A stretch of 64,000 bases of DNA. Origin: Anagrus nilaparvatae. Its lineage: Eukaryota > Arthropoda > Insecta > Hymenoptera > Mymaridae. Numbering within the stretch: position 1 is the stretch's first letter; each line of letters begins with the position of its first letter. The notes under the pieces are model-generated. The model saw nothing but the letters and a program-made list of their open reading frames with translations, was not told the origin of the DNA and searched no databases. Shown here piece after piece: positions 34,344-47,780 of the stretch. Both the position numbers and the translations under genes were made by a program. Location of the stretch: assembly GCA_022575985.1 (NCBI GenBank), contig JAKSXM010000007.1, positions 68,912,501-68,976,500 of the forward strand, written 5' to 3'.

Positions 34344-35399
34344 TCTAAATTTTTATGCGTTCAATAGAAAAAAGTATATACAATTTTGATTTAAAAAAAA
34401 AATAAATATTAACTTGTTGGCACAATGCTAAATGTTCTGGAATGGACCAAGTAATTGTTATAAACAATGAACTAATCTTTTTGTTTGTTTGTTAAATGTT
34501 TGAAAAGGAAATTTTTGAAAAAAAATACATTTGCTTATAAAACTGCAGCACCCTCAAAGAAACCTATTTTAAATAGTAGCATTCAAAAATTTGTTTAAAA
34601 AAATACGAAATTTCGTTAGAATTAGACATCTAGGCCACATCATGCACCCAAAAACCTAAAAAAAATCCAAAAAACGGTTTTTATGCTTAATTTAATTTCT
34701 CTGACCCATGACCAGATAATACTCTGCACATTTTAGGAAAAACTTAACAATATCATCACTTGGAGCCTATAACCTTCCTCGAGCCTTCTGGAGTACCCCT
34801 CCCTATAAACAAGTTTCATATTAAAATCATGAACATAACAATACTGCCTTCTTTCTCCTTCTCATACTTGGTGATAAAAATTATTAAGCATATTATTTTT
34901 TTTTTCAGACATGATTTCAAATAATTTTTTTATGAGCTATCAAGAACTTGAAAATTTCGTGCAACATGAAAATGCAATTCCTTTAAAAATAATCAAAGCT
35001 AAAATTTAATTTTTTGAATTTAATTTATATTTCAAAGTCATGAAAAATATATTTTTTGCCCTCCCGGGCGTAAAACTCGTGCGTAAAACTTTACAAAGAA
35101 TTTTCTGCACTCATTCTAAGCCTAGGTAGGAAAAAAGTATTGTAAGCACCTTGGGCGAAATACTTTAGATACTAGCGTGAACCCATATCACTCATGCCCG
35201 GCTTCGCCAAGCACTCGTGCTAGTTCTCACGCTAGTGCCAAAACTTTTGCACCCTTGATACTTAATATACTATTTATTTTGCAATAAAATTATTAATTAA
35301 AAAAAAAATTAAACTAAAAAGAAGGTCAAATAATTAAAATATTTAAAACCGAAAAATTTGCTATGGACATTACGAGGCATTTTAATTTTTTTAATTTGA

Positions 35400-36770
35400 A
35401 TTATTATAACAGGATCAAGTCTCAGAAAACACTACAAAGTTTAGTTTATTTCTGCTTCTAAAAATTGTCATATTGAATTTCCAAACTTCCAGAATCATAC
35501 CATTCAATTTACACCCATTATTAATATTGTCAAGATCATTCTGTAATTTGAAGTCATCCACATCAGGGACTCCAATTATCTCAACCCTATATGGGCCGTG
35601 TCTTTTCCAACCAATCAAAATCATAAGCATATATGAAACAGCGAATGTGTTAACATAGGCATAATGTACCACATTGAGGCACATCCCGAGTCACGGTTCT
35701 AAGATCAAGACCCTACGGAGCCCTATCCACCATTTCACTACTCCGGGCCTCAGGTTACCAAGCCGGGAAAAACCATCAATCCGCTGGTGATCCCTAGTGA
35801 CCCTTACACCATGTTTTTTACCTCATTGGTGTAAGGATAAGTTGGGTTGTGCGGAGGGACACGACTTTTGCTATACCCGCTCCCATGAGCGACAGTCTAC
35901 CCGCGGGGCACCTCTCGGTGGCGTGGGACCACAAAGGTGCCTCGTCTGTTTTATTGAAGACTGTTAGCTGAAAGAAAAATGTTTCATTAGTAATAGAAAA
36001 TATGAAGAAAAGAAAATAAAGTTTTAGCAAAGTTTCCTGATTGCTCCGGCAGGTCTCCTTACAAAGATGCAAATTGCGGGAGCCTGCCAGGTGTCGGATT
36101 CGACAATCCTCACCCCGAGCAACCTTATGAAGCTATTTTCAATTTGAGATCTAGTCTTGGGTACTCCTACTTATGATTCCGAGACTAGTTGCTTTTATAG
36201 AAGAATTCTTCACAAGATTATATATACATGACTTCATCATAATAGTTGAAGAACACCTCGCATTTTTCCTTAGATTTGGACACTAGAAGACTTGGTGTTT
36301 GTTCGTCCATGCGCTCTCTCCGGCTGCACTATGAGAGACTCTATAATGGCACTTCATTTAAATATGAGGTGATGCGGATTATCTAGCCCTTCCTCACATT
36401 CACATTCATCAGTTTGGGTGATTATATTTCGCTTTTTAAGATAATGTTTGAAGTTTCCGTGTCCGTAGACAACCTGCACAAGATTGTGTCGAGGCTGAAA
36501 CCAAGACAGGTTACTTCTTTTTTTTACATCGTTGAAGAAGACGTAAGCACCTCTTCCCTTTGAGGAGGCTTCCCATCTCCTTTGCCATTTCTCGTACGCT
36601 ATGAACTTTAACTCCGTGATCTGGTCCCTATCATCAGCGTCTAAGATCCTAACTTTACCCGTTTTCCTATACTGGTATCTCGCGGCCGCTATGTCTACTT
36701 CTACGTCATCCGGTAACGCAATTACTTTCAGGGTATCATTTGATGTGGTAGAGTAGGTTTTAGTGATAGC
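35400..36770 (-). pseudogene. LINE remnant with zinc-knuckle segment (unit 2 version)
   Basis: Same remnant as at 6805-7560 but less deleted. On the minus strand, downstream of AYEKWQRRWEASSKGRGAYV and the VVYGHG turn near 36465, the frame continues as GNFKHYLKKRNI...ECECEEGLDNPHH, a C-x-C...H pattern typical of the C-terminal zinc-knuckle of Jockey/R1-like LINEs. Later parts are out of frame. Inactive. Confidence 0.6.
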
Positions 36771-37483
36771 TTATAGTGCGCCCCGTTGTGCACTTATTAT
36801 ACAGTCTCAATTAGCCATCTCAACTATATAAAAAACTACTACAACTGAAAAAAAAAATATAACTATAGGACTGCCCCTCTACTTGATCAAACGTATAAAA
36901 ATTTAGTGCATCCTCCAACCACACCCATCGCTTGATCGAACGATTAAAAATATGCCCAAAAATCAAACAATATGGGACCATTCTAAACTCAAGGACCTAA
37001 TTATTCACACTTAAACAGGGCCAGACAGTTCCAAGTGGTCAATTCCCTATATAGCAGCTCTCATTAGTCACGGTCAAGTGAACAATATCCTTGAAACAAG
37101 GACCCTTCAAACACACCCCCTATATGGAAATTTGCACTTGAGGCAGTTTCAACTACCCTTAATTACTTCTACTCGAGTGCACAACACCCTTCATGCAATC
37201 GCAAGTCCCTTACCCCCACCGGTATTTTCGTTTATGAAAATAACAACAATAATAACGTCTTTATTTTAATTACAAATCGTGTTCCAAAGATAAGTATTAA
37301 AGTAATATTGTCTTCGTAATTTTTCAATTAGTCATCTAAAAGACTAAAGCACTTATTTGATCGTTTTATAATGTATTATTTTTAAATACCTTACTAAAGT
37401 AAATTATCAACTGTAACAGAATAAAAATAAACGTGCAAATAGATTTTGATTAGTACTACATAAATATTTATTTGATAAAAAAA

Positions 37484-40400
37484 ATGATATTGATAACAAT
37501 ATTACTTATAAAATCATTAATATATTTAACTTTTTCAGCATCTATTGTAGATTCTGAAAATAAATTATTGTTGGGTCACATAAGTAAGTAAACAAATAAT
37601 TAAATAATTCTAACAAATATTTATTTAACAATTTTTTATTACTCTTAAGCATGTCCAAATAATCAAAGCTTTATTAATTATGATAGAGAAAAGTTTGTAG
37701 CTTATAAATATGATGGTGCTGATTTAGTAAATGTTTTATTAGAGGATGCAGCAATACATTTCATTAATGGTAAAGTTATTTTTTTATTCTTCTTTTAATT
37801 TTATACAAAAATTTTTTAAATATAATTTTAAAGGTGTCTCAAATGATAAAAATACCATAGAATTCAAATCATTTACTGCAAATATAAAAGGTTCAGGTAA
37901 ACTAAAAAAAAATAATCAAGGAAATGATGTTATTATCAACTGTGATATTTACTTAGAAAGGAAGAATGGTGAAAAGTAATCTTTGTTATTATAATTTATA
38001 AATTTTTAAATGTATTTATTAAAATGATATTTACCAGAATCGGGTTCTTTGTGAAAAAATTGTCCTTCAAGGTTTTCGATTTCGGATTCTCCCGTAGCTC
38101 AGAGTACCTAACCGGAAATCAGATGATCATGAGATCAATACCCGTCTGGAGACATTTTTTTCACGAAATTTTTTTCATTGTTTTTTTTTTCGGTAAATAA
38201 TTTTTAAAAATATAATTTTTATAGACTATTATTTTGTTTATTTAAAAAAATTTGCTTATTAAAATTAGCTTACTACTTGAAATGTTTTAATTTAAAAAAA
38301 GTGAATACAATTTTCGTGTCAAACGTGAGTTATAAGAATAATAGGATTTATTTGGTCGTTATCATAAAATAATAATTTACTTTGAATTTTAATTTTTACC
38401 AAATTAAAAATGATATATCTTTATTTATCAATTAACAGAGATAATATTAAAACGGAATACAATACACAAATAATTCGTCAAATTGAAGAATGTTTGAATT
38501 TATTATTCTGTAAGAAAATTCATATTCTTAAATCACAAGATATTCAGAATACTGAAAGAAAATTATGTAATTCTGGTCTAGAAAATGAAATTTCAGATAA
38601 TAAAAATAGTCTAAATCAACACTTGTCTAATTTCGATTGTAAAAAGGATCTGCGACAAAGAAACAATAATGATATTCAAGTAATTTATAAATTACATTAG
38701 GGGTGTGCGGTTACCCTAATATCGGGTTGGGTACCAAAAATTTCGGTATTTTGTTTGGAGTTGGATCTAATTTTGTATGTAATTAAGTTCGATTCTAAAC
38801 TGTAACTGCAGACCTTTTTTAAGAAATTTGAGCTTCGCACAAAATCTGGCCTGACAAAAATGACCGAAATTTCAGGTACCCGATCTGACGTTTGGGTAAC
38901 CGAACAACCCTAATTTATTTTTGATATTTTTTTTTGATATTTTAAATTTTATTTATTGTATAAATATACAAAGGCAGAGAATCATACATTTTATATCATT
39001 TATATATACACAACGCAAAAAAAATAAAAGTAAAACAATATAAAATTACATAATTACCCGCGCACTTTTGAACTGTACCGGCCAAGTACGTGCCGAAGTT
39101 CGGGCGACGTTCGGCAAACGACTCAGCCGGCGGGTGGCGCACGTATAGCATATGTCCTTCGGTACATGTCTCCGCGACGTATGGCACATACTTCGGCCCA
39201 CATATGGCACAAGGCAGAAGATGTGTCGCGAGACACTTAATCCTAATTATGCTACACGCTCACCTATAGATTTAATCTCTTAATACTTTTTCTTTTTTTT
39301 ATCTATGCGCAATCTAAAATAATGTATCGACTATAGAATTAATTTGAATAAAATATTTATAATTTATAGAAGTTTCTAAATAAATTTTATGGCCCACCGT
39401 GTCGGAAAAACCAAAAAATTTTCCAGCACCAAAAATATTTTATCGTTTCGCCTTACCTAATTTACGGTTCTTAGATTAATATTTTAATTAATATTTCACC
39501 ATCTTGGGAAATAAAATAAATCTTTTTAATAAAAAAAAAAAAAATTTACTTGGTTCGGGAATTGATTCTATGACCCTCTTAAAAATTTCAAGTGAGTTGA
39601 GGATTATACGAGTGCGGCCATCACTCGTATTTCAAATTCATTGCATAAATGGCTGTAAAATGTTGTATCTTATTGTATTTAAATTAAATTTATAACCAGA
39701 TTTTTCAAGTTCAATTTGAAAGTACTTCGGACAGAAAATATTTCTTTTTCACAACCAGATTATTTTCCATTTTATTTATTTATTTATTTCCAAAGATGGT
39801 GAAATATTAATTAAAATATTAATCTAAGAACCGTAAATTAGGTAAGGCGCAACGATAAAATATTTTTGGTGCTGGAAAATTTTTTGGTTTTTCCGACACG
39901 GTGGGCCATAAAATTTATTTAGAAACTTCTATAAATTATAAATGTTTTATTCAAATTAATTCTATAGTCGATACATTATTTTAGATTGCGCATAGATAAA
40001 AAAAGAAATAGTATTAAGAGATTAAATCTATAGGTGGGCGTGTAGCATAATTAGGATTAAGTGTCTCGCGACACATCTTTTTCTTTAGAGATCTAATTTA
40101 AATTACATCAGATTCAAAATAGGATATTATAAGAAAACAAGTGCAATAAACTTTTACATCGGACCTCAAAACAAAAAAAATCTGTCGCGAAACATTTAAT
40201 CCTAACTATGTTAAAAAAATATTTATAATTTATAAAAGTTTTTAAAAATCTTTATGGTCCACCATGTTGCAAAAACCAACAAATTTTCCAGCAACAATCA
40301 AATTTTTCAAAATAAATTTTATTGTTGTACTTTACCTTATTTTACGGTTTTTAGATTAATATTTTAATTAATATTTCGCCATCTTGGGAAAACTGGAAAA

Positions 40401-41927
40401 TAATCTGGTTGTGAAAAAGAAATATTTTCTGTCCGAAGTACTTGCTAATTGAACTTGAAAAATCATTAAATACAATAAGATACAACATCTAAGAGCCATT
40501 TATGCAATGAATTTCAAATACGAGTGTTGGCCGCACTTGCATAATCCTCAACTCACTTGAAATTTTTAAGAGAGTCATAGAATCAATTCCCGAACCAAGT
40601 AATTTTTTTTTTTATTAAAAAAAAATAAAAATCTTCTGCCATATGTGGGCCGAAGTATGTGCCATATAGCCCGGTACTGACTAAGAAAGAAGATGAGTAG
40701 GGTTTGCAATGATGAGTAGGGACCTCAAGCTCTTTGAATTTGGGCCTGAGTTCTCTAGGAGGTATCCTGTATTTTACGTTTGAAAACTAGAAGTATGGTT
40801 ACTGGAATAACGGAATTTAAAATAGGAAGCAAGTACTATTGAATTTAAATCTGTCTCTGATTTCTAACCAATTGAGACTCTTTCTAAAGTTGGAAACGTG
40901 GTCATAGTAACTCAAGTTAAAGATATTTTTGATTGCTGAATTTTGTAGTACATTTAAGGTCTTAATGTGCTCGTTTTTAAGATTCCCTAGTATGGATGAC
41001 CAGTCATCAAAGTGGGGCATGATTTTGGATATTACAAGTTGCTTCCTAGTTTCCAAGTCGACGTAGTTTTTGAAATATCTTAATCTGTAAAGCGTGCTAC
41101 GTATTTTGTTGGAAATCTAGATAATATGAGCATCCCATTTTTCATTTACTTATTATATTAACTTAATTAAATGTATATCTAAATATTTAAATTAATTTTT
41201 TCAGTCCACTCTTAATAAAATTGTTGACTTAGCACTCATTGAAATAATTAATATACTTAACCTTAATAAAGATGGTTATTTAAAACTTCCAAATATTTCG
41301 GAAAATGGCTCAATAGTAAATTTTGAAACAATCAATGGCAGATTTGGGTAATAACGAGATATAATAATTTTACTGATAAGTTTTTCTCTTTTTTGACTAA
41401 CTGTACTTTGTATTATTTAGTGGTATAAAAAATCTAAAAAGAACGACAGATTTTAATTTATCAAGTGAAGATTTTAGATTCTTAGCTGAACTTGGCTTAG
41501 GATTAAATAATGCAGTTTTACAATTCGATGAATATAAGGTAATTAATCTTTTATATTATTAATGGCTTATTCATTTTAAAAGCTTTTTATTAATATGAAC
41601 TTATTATAGATAGAATATGGTTTCGTGAATATCAACGGTAATTTATTAGTATCAGTAGGTAAAATATCGATAATTACAGAAATAGTCGCTGATTATAACC
41701 AAAAACCATGTAAAAATATAATACAAAAATTACGAATCACACAATTTGATGATTTACATATAAAACTTACTGGATTTGGAATTCTTAACAAACCTGTTTC
41801 GAAATTTCTTGCTTGGGTATCAACATATTGGAAGAAAAATGTTATTGACGCCTTAGAAACAAATATGAATGAAGTCATACAAAAATATTTGAATCAGTTC
41901 AATTGCAAATTGTATTTTTCTCGTTAA
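37484..41927 (+). CDS. Secreted group 7 allergen-like protein, copy 2 (7 exons, 393 aa)
   Basis: Paralogue of the gene at 8271-12766 within duplication unit 2. Exons: 37484-37583, 37650-37769, 37834-37975, 38439-38679, 41205-41347, 41421-41538, 41610-41927. All splice sites and the full frame are kept. The differences I see in the product are in the last exon: Leu374 to Met, Lys386 to Asn and the final residue Val393 to Arg, plus a silent change. Signal peptide, unrecognised cysteine-containing N-terminal half and group 7-like C-terminal half are as in copy 1. Intron 4 carries the same hAT-like MITE, foldback and antisense LINE fragment. Intact frames in both copies argue that both were recently functional or that the duplication is young. 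Confidence 0.75.
38088..38152 (+). repeat. Degenerate tRNA-like sequence in intron 3 (copy 2)
   Basis: Identical in layout to 8875-8939, including the flanking inverted pair. Confidence 0.4.
38698..38913. mobile_element. hAT-like MITE (copy in unit 2)
   Basis: Same element and same position as at 9485-9700; duplicated with the segment, not a new insertion. Confidence 0.55.
39181..40665. mobile_element. Three-armed foldback (copy in unit 2)
   Basis: Same element as at 9968-11504, without the 52-bp AT-rich stretch near the first turn. Confidence 0.7.
40700..41120 (-). pseudogene. LINE RT C-terminal fragment (copy in unit 2)
   Basis: Duplicate of 11540-11960; the minus-strand frame 41056-40817 differs at a few residues (for example YIFNLGYYD becomes NIFNLSYYD). 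Confidence 0.65.
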
Positions 41928-42449
41928 TAAATGTAATTACTATTTTTTTGGGAAATAACAGGATTTATCGCTATTTGAGTTAGCCAAAATAATTTTAATA
42001 AATAAATTATGATCGCAAAAATTCTGAGTATTAAATAAAATAAAAAATAATTATTGCATCTAAATAATTTTCATTTTTATATAAAATATAAAATAATAAT
42101 TTTAAAAGAATTTCGAGAATTTTTTTTTTTTGTCATTTTTGTAAAAATAAAAAAATCTATGTATGCAAACTATAAGATGGAAAGTTTCAGTTGTGTTTTC
42201 TTATTTTATAAGCCAGTAGGATCCCAAATTCGGATTCATCGACATACAAAATCTACAGAAGACTTTTTCTAATTCTTGTTGTCGAATTTGGAAACCCTTA
42301 CACCGCATTCTGACTTGAGTATAATATTAATTTTGGTAGTTAAGTGAATTTAGCTCAGATACGAAAAACACGGTTTTTGACACAAAGGTGGCAAAATCTT
42401 TTTGGCATCCATCTCCGATTTCGTGTTCACGTTTTTTTTTTGCATTCTA

Positions 42450-45309
42450 CCCTAACAAAAATAACCGGCCTGTTTTACCAGCCAAAACCGGCCGGTTTGT
42501 GCTGACGGCCGGTTTTGGCTGGTTTCATCTGGTTTTATCTGGTTTCATCTGGTTTCATCTGGTTTCAATGAGTTTTAACCAGAAAAATAGTTTTAGTTGT
42601 TAAAAAAAGAAAATTTCCGGGAAAAACAAAGAAAATTCAATCCTGAATAAGCTTAATAACAGTAAATTATGATTTAATATTATTTTATCCAGCTATGCTG
42701 CGAATTTATTTTACCAGTATATGTTAGCTCGGAAAAACTTTTTTATTATGTGGAAAACTCGGAAAATTCTGGAAAAGCTTAATGCTAATCTGACCTAATT
42801 TCACCTGATCTCATCCGGAATCCACCTGGTTTTACATAGCTATGATCAGAAAATAAGTTTCAGTTGCAAAAAAATAGAAAATTTCCGGAAAATTAGGAAA
42901 ATTCAATACTGATAAACTTTATAACATTCTTTGAATTGATGTAAAATTAGTTGACTCAGCTCCGCGGGGATTTATTTGACCTGTAATTATTTGCTTAGAA
43001 GAAAACATTTTTGTCTGTGTGAAAAAATCGGAAAAATCCGGAAAATCATTAACACGTTTCCACCTGTTTTCATACGGAATGCACCTCGTTTTACTATGAA
43101 TCGTACAAAAAGAACCATGAGGATTTCCCATGTGATAAACCATAAGGTTGAAGAAAACTTTCATTTTTTTACTCAAATATATTTTCCGATTTTCCAATAT
43201 GGCGGACCATAAGCATGAAAACAGGAACTTTATACATTACCAGGGGGTTTTCTAGGTTGAGAAAAACGTTTTTATAAATAAAAATTTTCATTTTTTCTGT
43301 CCAGCATATTTTCCGTTTTTCCAAGATGGCGGACCAATATACATGACAAAAGGAACTTTATATACATTACCAGGGGATTTTCTAGGTTGAGAAAAAAGTT
43401 TTTCATTTGAATTCACCTGGTTTCTAATAGTTTTAACCAGAAAAATAGTATTAGTTTTCCAATTTTCCAAGATGGCGGACCGAGAAACTTAAAAAAATGA
43501 ACTTTTAATTTTACAAGGGGATTTTTCGAGTCAAGAAATATTAATTTTCGGTGGATATTATTCAATTTTTCTACCCAAAATATTTTCCGATTTTCCAAGA
43601 TGGCGGACCGAGAAACTTAAAAAATTGAAGTTTTAACTTTACGAGGGGGTTTCTTGAGTCAAGAAACATAGTCTGTTTTTAAGCTTTTTATTTCCTTAAA
43701 ATACCTTGTGGTTAACCATCTGGTAAAATAAAAATTTTCAATTATAAAAACATTTTTCTCAACCTAGAAAACCCCTTGGTAATGTATAAAGTTCCTTTTT
43801 TCATGCTTTTTGGTCCGCCATATTGGAAAATTTTGATTGTTACTTTTATTCTACTTCTTTTATTGATTTTTGAAATACCTATACAGGTTTATTGCGTCCT
43901 TCTTCTGTTTTTTCTATTAGTTTTCCATAATGGCTATGATTTTTGGTAAAGTCTCTACATTTTTCCAAGTCTTATGGTCCGCCATCTTGGAAAATCGGAA
44001 AATAACTTGGGTTGAAAAATTAAATATTTTTCACAAAAAATTCATTTTCCTTGCCCTAGGAAACCCCCGTGTAAAGTTAAAAGTTCATTTTTGTAACTTT
44101 CTTTATCCGCCATCTTGTAAAATCGGAAAATATGTTGGGTTGAAAAATTGAATATTTTCCACCGAAAATTAATATTTCTTGACTCAAGAAACCCCCTCGT
44201 AAAGTTAAAACTTCAATTTTCTAAGTTTCTCGGTCCGCCATCTTGGAAAATCGGAAAATATTTTGGGTAGAAAAATTGAATAATATCCGCCGAAAATTAA
44301 TATTTCTTGACTCGAAAAATCCCCTTGTAAAATTAAAAGTTCATTTTTTTAAGTTTCTCGGTCCGCCATCTTGGAAAATTGGAAAACTAATACTATTTTT
44401 CTGGTTAGAAAATCCCCTGGTAATGTATATAAAGTTCCTTTTGTCATGTATATTGGTCCGCCATCTTGGAAAAACGGAAAATATGCTGGACAGAAAAAAT
44501 AAAAATTTTTATTTATAAAAACGTTTTTCTCAACCTAGAAAACTCCCTGGTAATGTATAAAGTTCCTGTTTTCATGCTTATGGTCCGCCATATTGGAAAA
44601 TCGGAAAATATATTTGAGTAAAAAATGAAAGTTTTCTTCAACCCTTTGGTTTATCACATGGGAAATCCTCATGGTTCTTTTTGTACGATTCATAGTAAAA
44701 CGAGGTGCATTCCGTATGAAAACAGGTGGAAACGTGTTAATGATTTTCCGGATTTTTCCGATTTTTTCACACAGACAAAAATGTTTTTTTCTAAGCAAAT
44801 AATTACAGGTCAAATAAATCCCCGCGGAGCTGAGTCAACTAATTTTACATCAATTCAAAGAATGTTATAAAGTTTATCAGTATTGAATTTTCCTAATTTT
44901 CCGGAAATTTTCTATTTTTTTGCAACTGAAACTTATTTTCTGATCATAGCTATGTAAAACCAGGTGGATTCCGGATGAGATCAGGTGAAATTAGGTCAGA
45001 TTAGCATTAAGCTTTTCCAGAATTTTCCGAGTTTTCCACATAATAAAAAAGTTTTTCCGAGCTAACATATACTGGTAAAATAAATTCGCAGCATAGCTGG
45101 ATAAAATAATATTAAATCATAATTTACTGTTATTAAGCTTATTCAGGATTGAATTTTCTTTGTTTTTCCCGGAAATTTTCTTTTTTTAACAACTAAAACT
45201 ATTTTTCTGGTTAAAACTCATTGAAACCAGATGAAACCAGATGAAACCAGATGAAACCAGATAAAACCAGATGAAACCAGCCAAAACCGGCCGGTTATTT
45301 TTGTTAGGG
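42450..45309. mobile_element. 2.86 kb foldback with eleven CCAAGATGGCGGACC motifs
   Basis: Ends CCCTAACAAAAATAACCGGC and its complement; the arms are about 1.2-1.4 kb and meet near 43720. It interrupts sequence that in unit 1 reads TTCTATAGGGTTC (17747 region), with TA at the left junction. Both arms hold roughly 130-bp diverged tandem units, each with CCAAGATGGCGGACC or its complement: 43194, 43321, 43467 and 43595 on one strand, and 43812, 43976, 44104, 44232, 44360, 44455 and 44582 on the other. The outer arms repeat ATCTGGTTTC/GAAACCAGAT. Frames starting in these units are repeats of one another and not genes. Confidence 0.85.
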
Positions 45310-45420
45310 ATATAGGGTTCAAACTACCAGAAAATCATGGTGGCAGTCGCAGCCTCGTAAATTTTTTTTTCTTCATTTTTGGTGCTCATAAAACGTACTT
45401 TCACTTCGAAATGCACATAT

Positions 45421-46760
45421 ATGACGCATTATTTTTTTTTACTACTTAACTTGGACAAAAAACTGAAAAAAAAAAATTTGAAGGGACATCGATATAACCT
45501 GGGTTTTCGGATAGTTTGAACTTTCAGAAAACCGAAAAAAATCGTGAACAAGAAATCGGTGATAGGTGCCAAAAAGATTTTTTCACTTTTATGTCAGAAA
45601 CCGTGTTTTTCGTACACTGAAAAAAAAATCCGCTTGCGGCTAGCGGAATTCCGCTTGTGGCCAGCGGAATTTTTTTTTCTTTGCAAATAATTGCAAATGA
45701 CTTGAAACGTAAAGAAAATTAAAAAAAAACATTTTTTCTTTTTTTTTTCCAAAATTTTCTCAAATCTCGTCATACCGATATACGCATACCCCATGTAAGT
45801 CATTTGCAATCGTTTGACGAGAAAAAAAATTCCGCTTGCCACAAGCGGATTTTTTTTTCAGTGTATCTGAGCTACCCCAAATTTTCAAAATAACTTTATA
45901 GGTAAATAAAATTTAAAAAAATAGATAAATAAATCTGATTCCCAAGGAAAAACCACTCCAGAAGAAAAAAAACTTATCTTTTTACGATGAAATTTAGCCA
46001 AGTTATCGTCAATTTAAGATTTTGCTCAAATTCGTCTTAAAAAAGATTGAAATTTTATTGAAAAAAGCCTGTTTCTAAACTTTAAACATGCATTACTCGC
46101 TTGATTTTCATCGTAAAATAATAATTTTTTTTTTAAATCGATTAATTTTTTCCTGGCAATTCATTTCTTTAAGAAAAAAAATCATTTTTATTAACCAAAT
46201 TTAAATTTTTAGGACAAAAGCCTTTGAAAACTGTAAGTAGCAAGATTTACTTAACACAGTTTTGATCTAAAAATTTCAGGGAAAAATTAATCGATTTAAA
46301 AAAAAAAATGATTATTTTACGATGAAAACCAAGCGAGTAATGCATGTTTAAAGTTCAGAAACAGGCTTTTTTCAATAAAAACTCAATATTTTTTAAGACG
46401 ATTTTGAGCAAAATCTTAAATTGACGATAACTTGGCCAAATTTCATCGTAAAAAGATAAGTTTTTTTTCTTCTGGAGTGGTTTTTCTCTGGCAATCAGAT
46501 TTTTTATCTATTTTTTTAAATTTTATTTACCTATAAAGTTATTTTGAAAATTTGGGGTAGCTCAGATACGAAAAACACGGTTTCTGACATAAAAGTGAAA
46601 AAATCTTTTTGGCAACTATCATCGATTTCTTGTTCACGATTTTTTTCGGTTTTTTGAAGGTTCAAACTACCCGAAAACCCGGGTCATATCGACGTCCTTT
46701 CAAATTTTTTTTTTCAGTTTTTTGTCCAAGTTAAGTAGTAAAAAAAAAATAATGCGTCAT
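45421..46760. mobile_element. 1.34 kb foldback, private to unit 2
   Basis: Ends ATGACGCATTATTTTTTTTT and its complement. Unit 1 has the uninterrupted site CACATATGCTAAAG at about 17860, giving a short A/T target duplication (TA or TAT). The arms contain the ACCCCAAATTTTCAAAATAA and TTTTTACGATGAAATTTAGC blocks also seen in the foldback at 16195-17865. The left arm carries a later insertion (45615-45863). Confidence 0.85.
45615..45863. mobile_element. 249-bp TA-flanked MITE (CACTG termini)
   Basis: Ends CACTGAAAAAAAAATCCGCT and its complement, with TA on both sides (45613-45614, 45864-45865). The opposite arm of the host foldback (about 46556-46570) preserves the empty site, TTTCGTATCTGAG when complemented, so the TA duplication is directly shown. 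Repeated AGCGGAATT words lie inside. The TA duplication and short TIR suggest a Tc1/mariner-type MITE. Confidence 0.8.
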
Positions 46761-47040
46761 ATGCTAAAGTATATATTTTTTTTTACTAGCGGTCAAAAAT
46801 GCCTATATTCCAATTTTGGGAGGTCATCAATATTTTTCCCTTTGTATAGAAAAGAACGTTCATAACCTTATTTATAAATATTTATTTTTATCAAATGCAA
46901 TTACAGGACTTAAGTGCTACGAGCTTCATGTCTTTAAGCTTTCGCATTTAGTAAAATACTTAAATATTTTTACGAGCCTGTTAAGAATGTACTATTTTTT
47001 AATTTTAAGAATGAAACAAAAAAATTATTAATAATATTAC

Positions 47041-47780
47041 CTGCATTTTATTTATTGCAAAATGGGCATATGTAACAGCAACCATCAGTAATATTATAAA
47101 TATTGTTATTTCTTCAAAAAAAAGATCTGAATTATCCTTATCTTCATATATTTGAGTAGCCTAAAATTATTATTTTTTTATAAAATAAACGTGTATTTTG
47201 TTTACTACTTTAAAAAAATTGAAATTGTTTGATCATTTTAGCTAGTAACTAATATATTAATGAAATAGAAAGTAAATGACAAATTGTAATTTGACATTGA
47301 ATTTATTTACTTGAAATGAAAAAAGATAAACTATTATATTATATTGTACTAACTTCCTCCAGCTCGCTTCGCTCGATAACAAGTAGTTACAAAGCTTTTT
47401 TGAAAATCTATCCGTCGATAATACAATAAAATTTAGTTACTTCAGAGACTACAAGCAATTTAAATATTGCCCATAATTAATTAATATTATAAGAGTTAAA
47501 TTTTTAGACTTTTGTATTAGACAGAAATCAAGAGTAGTTGTAGGATCTTAGACTTTTGGTACCTTACATTTGGAAGCCGGAAATTAGAAAAAATAATATG
47601 AAAATATAAATATAATAATAGTTAACGTACCATCTGAATGAATCCGATGATGCCATGAATAATGAATGCGTATTGAATTCTTTTTGATACTTTTCCATTT
47701 TCGTAAGGCCAAACACCAATGCAAAGTAATAAAAATTTTAACTCTCTGTAAAACTTATTAAAATAATAAGAAGTAGCCAT
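47041..47780 (-). CDS. Odorant receptor exons 1-2 (copy 2), N-terminal part
   Basis: Exon 1 is 47780-47631 and exon 2 is 47160-47041, with the same lengths, phases and splice sites as the copy at 18138-18901. Product differences include YYFNKFYREL in place of YYFDKFYREL, HGIIGF for HGVIGF, FFEEIT for FFEELT and INKMQ for INKTQ; no stop or frameshift. No exons 3 onward follow in unit 2 or in the spacer before it, so this copy is a 5' fragment that cannot make a complete receptor unless exons were joined over more than 40 kb. Confidence 0.7.

Noticed and set aside
42919..44870. Many 60-90 codon frames with similar sequences (MENRKIFWVEKLN..., MTCNYLLR...)
   Set aside because: They are translations of the tandem units and mirrored arms of the foldback, present on both strands in mirror pairs.
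46816..47031. Plus-strand 71-codon frame next to OR exon 2
   Set aside because: Overlaps the region downstream of OR exon 2; the equivalent in unit 1 is broken and there is no recognisable domain.
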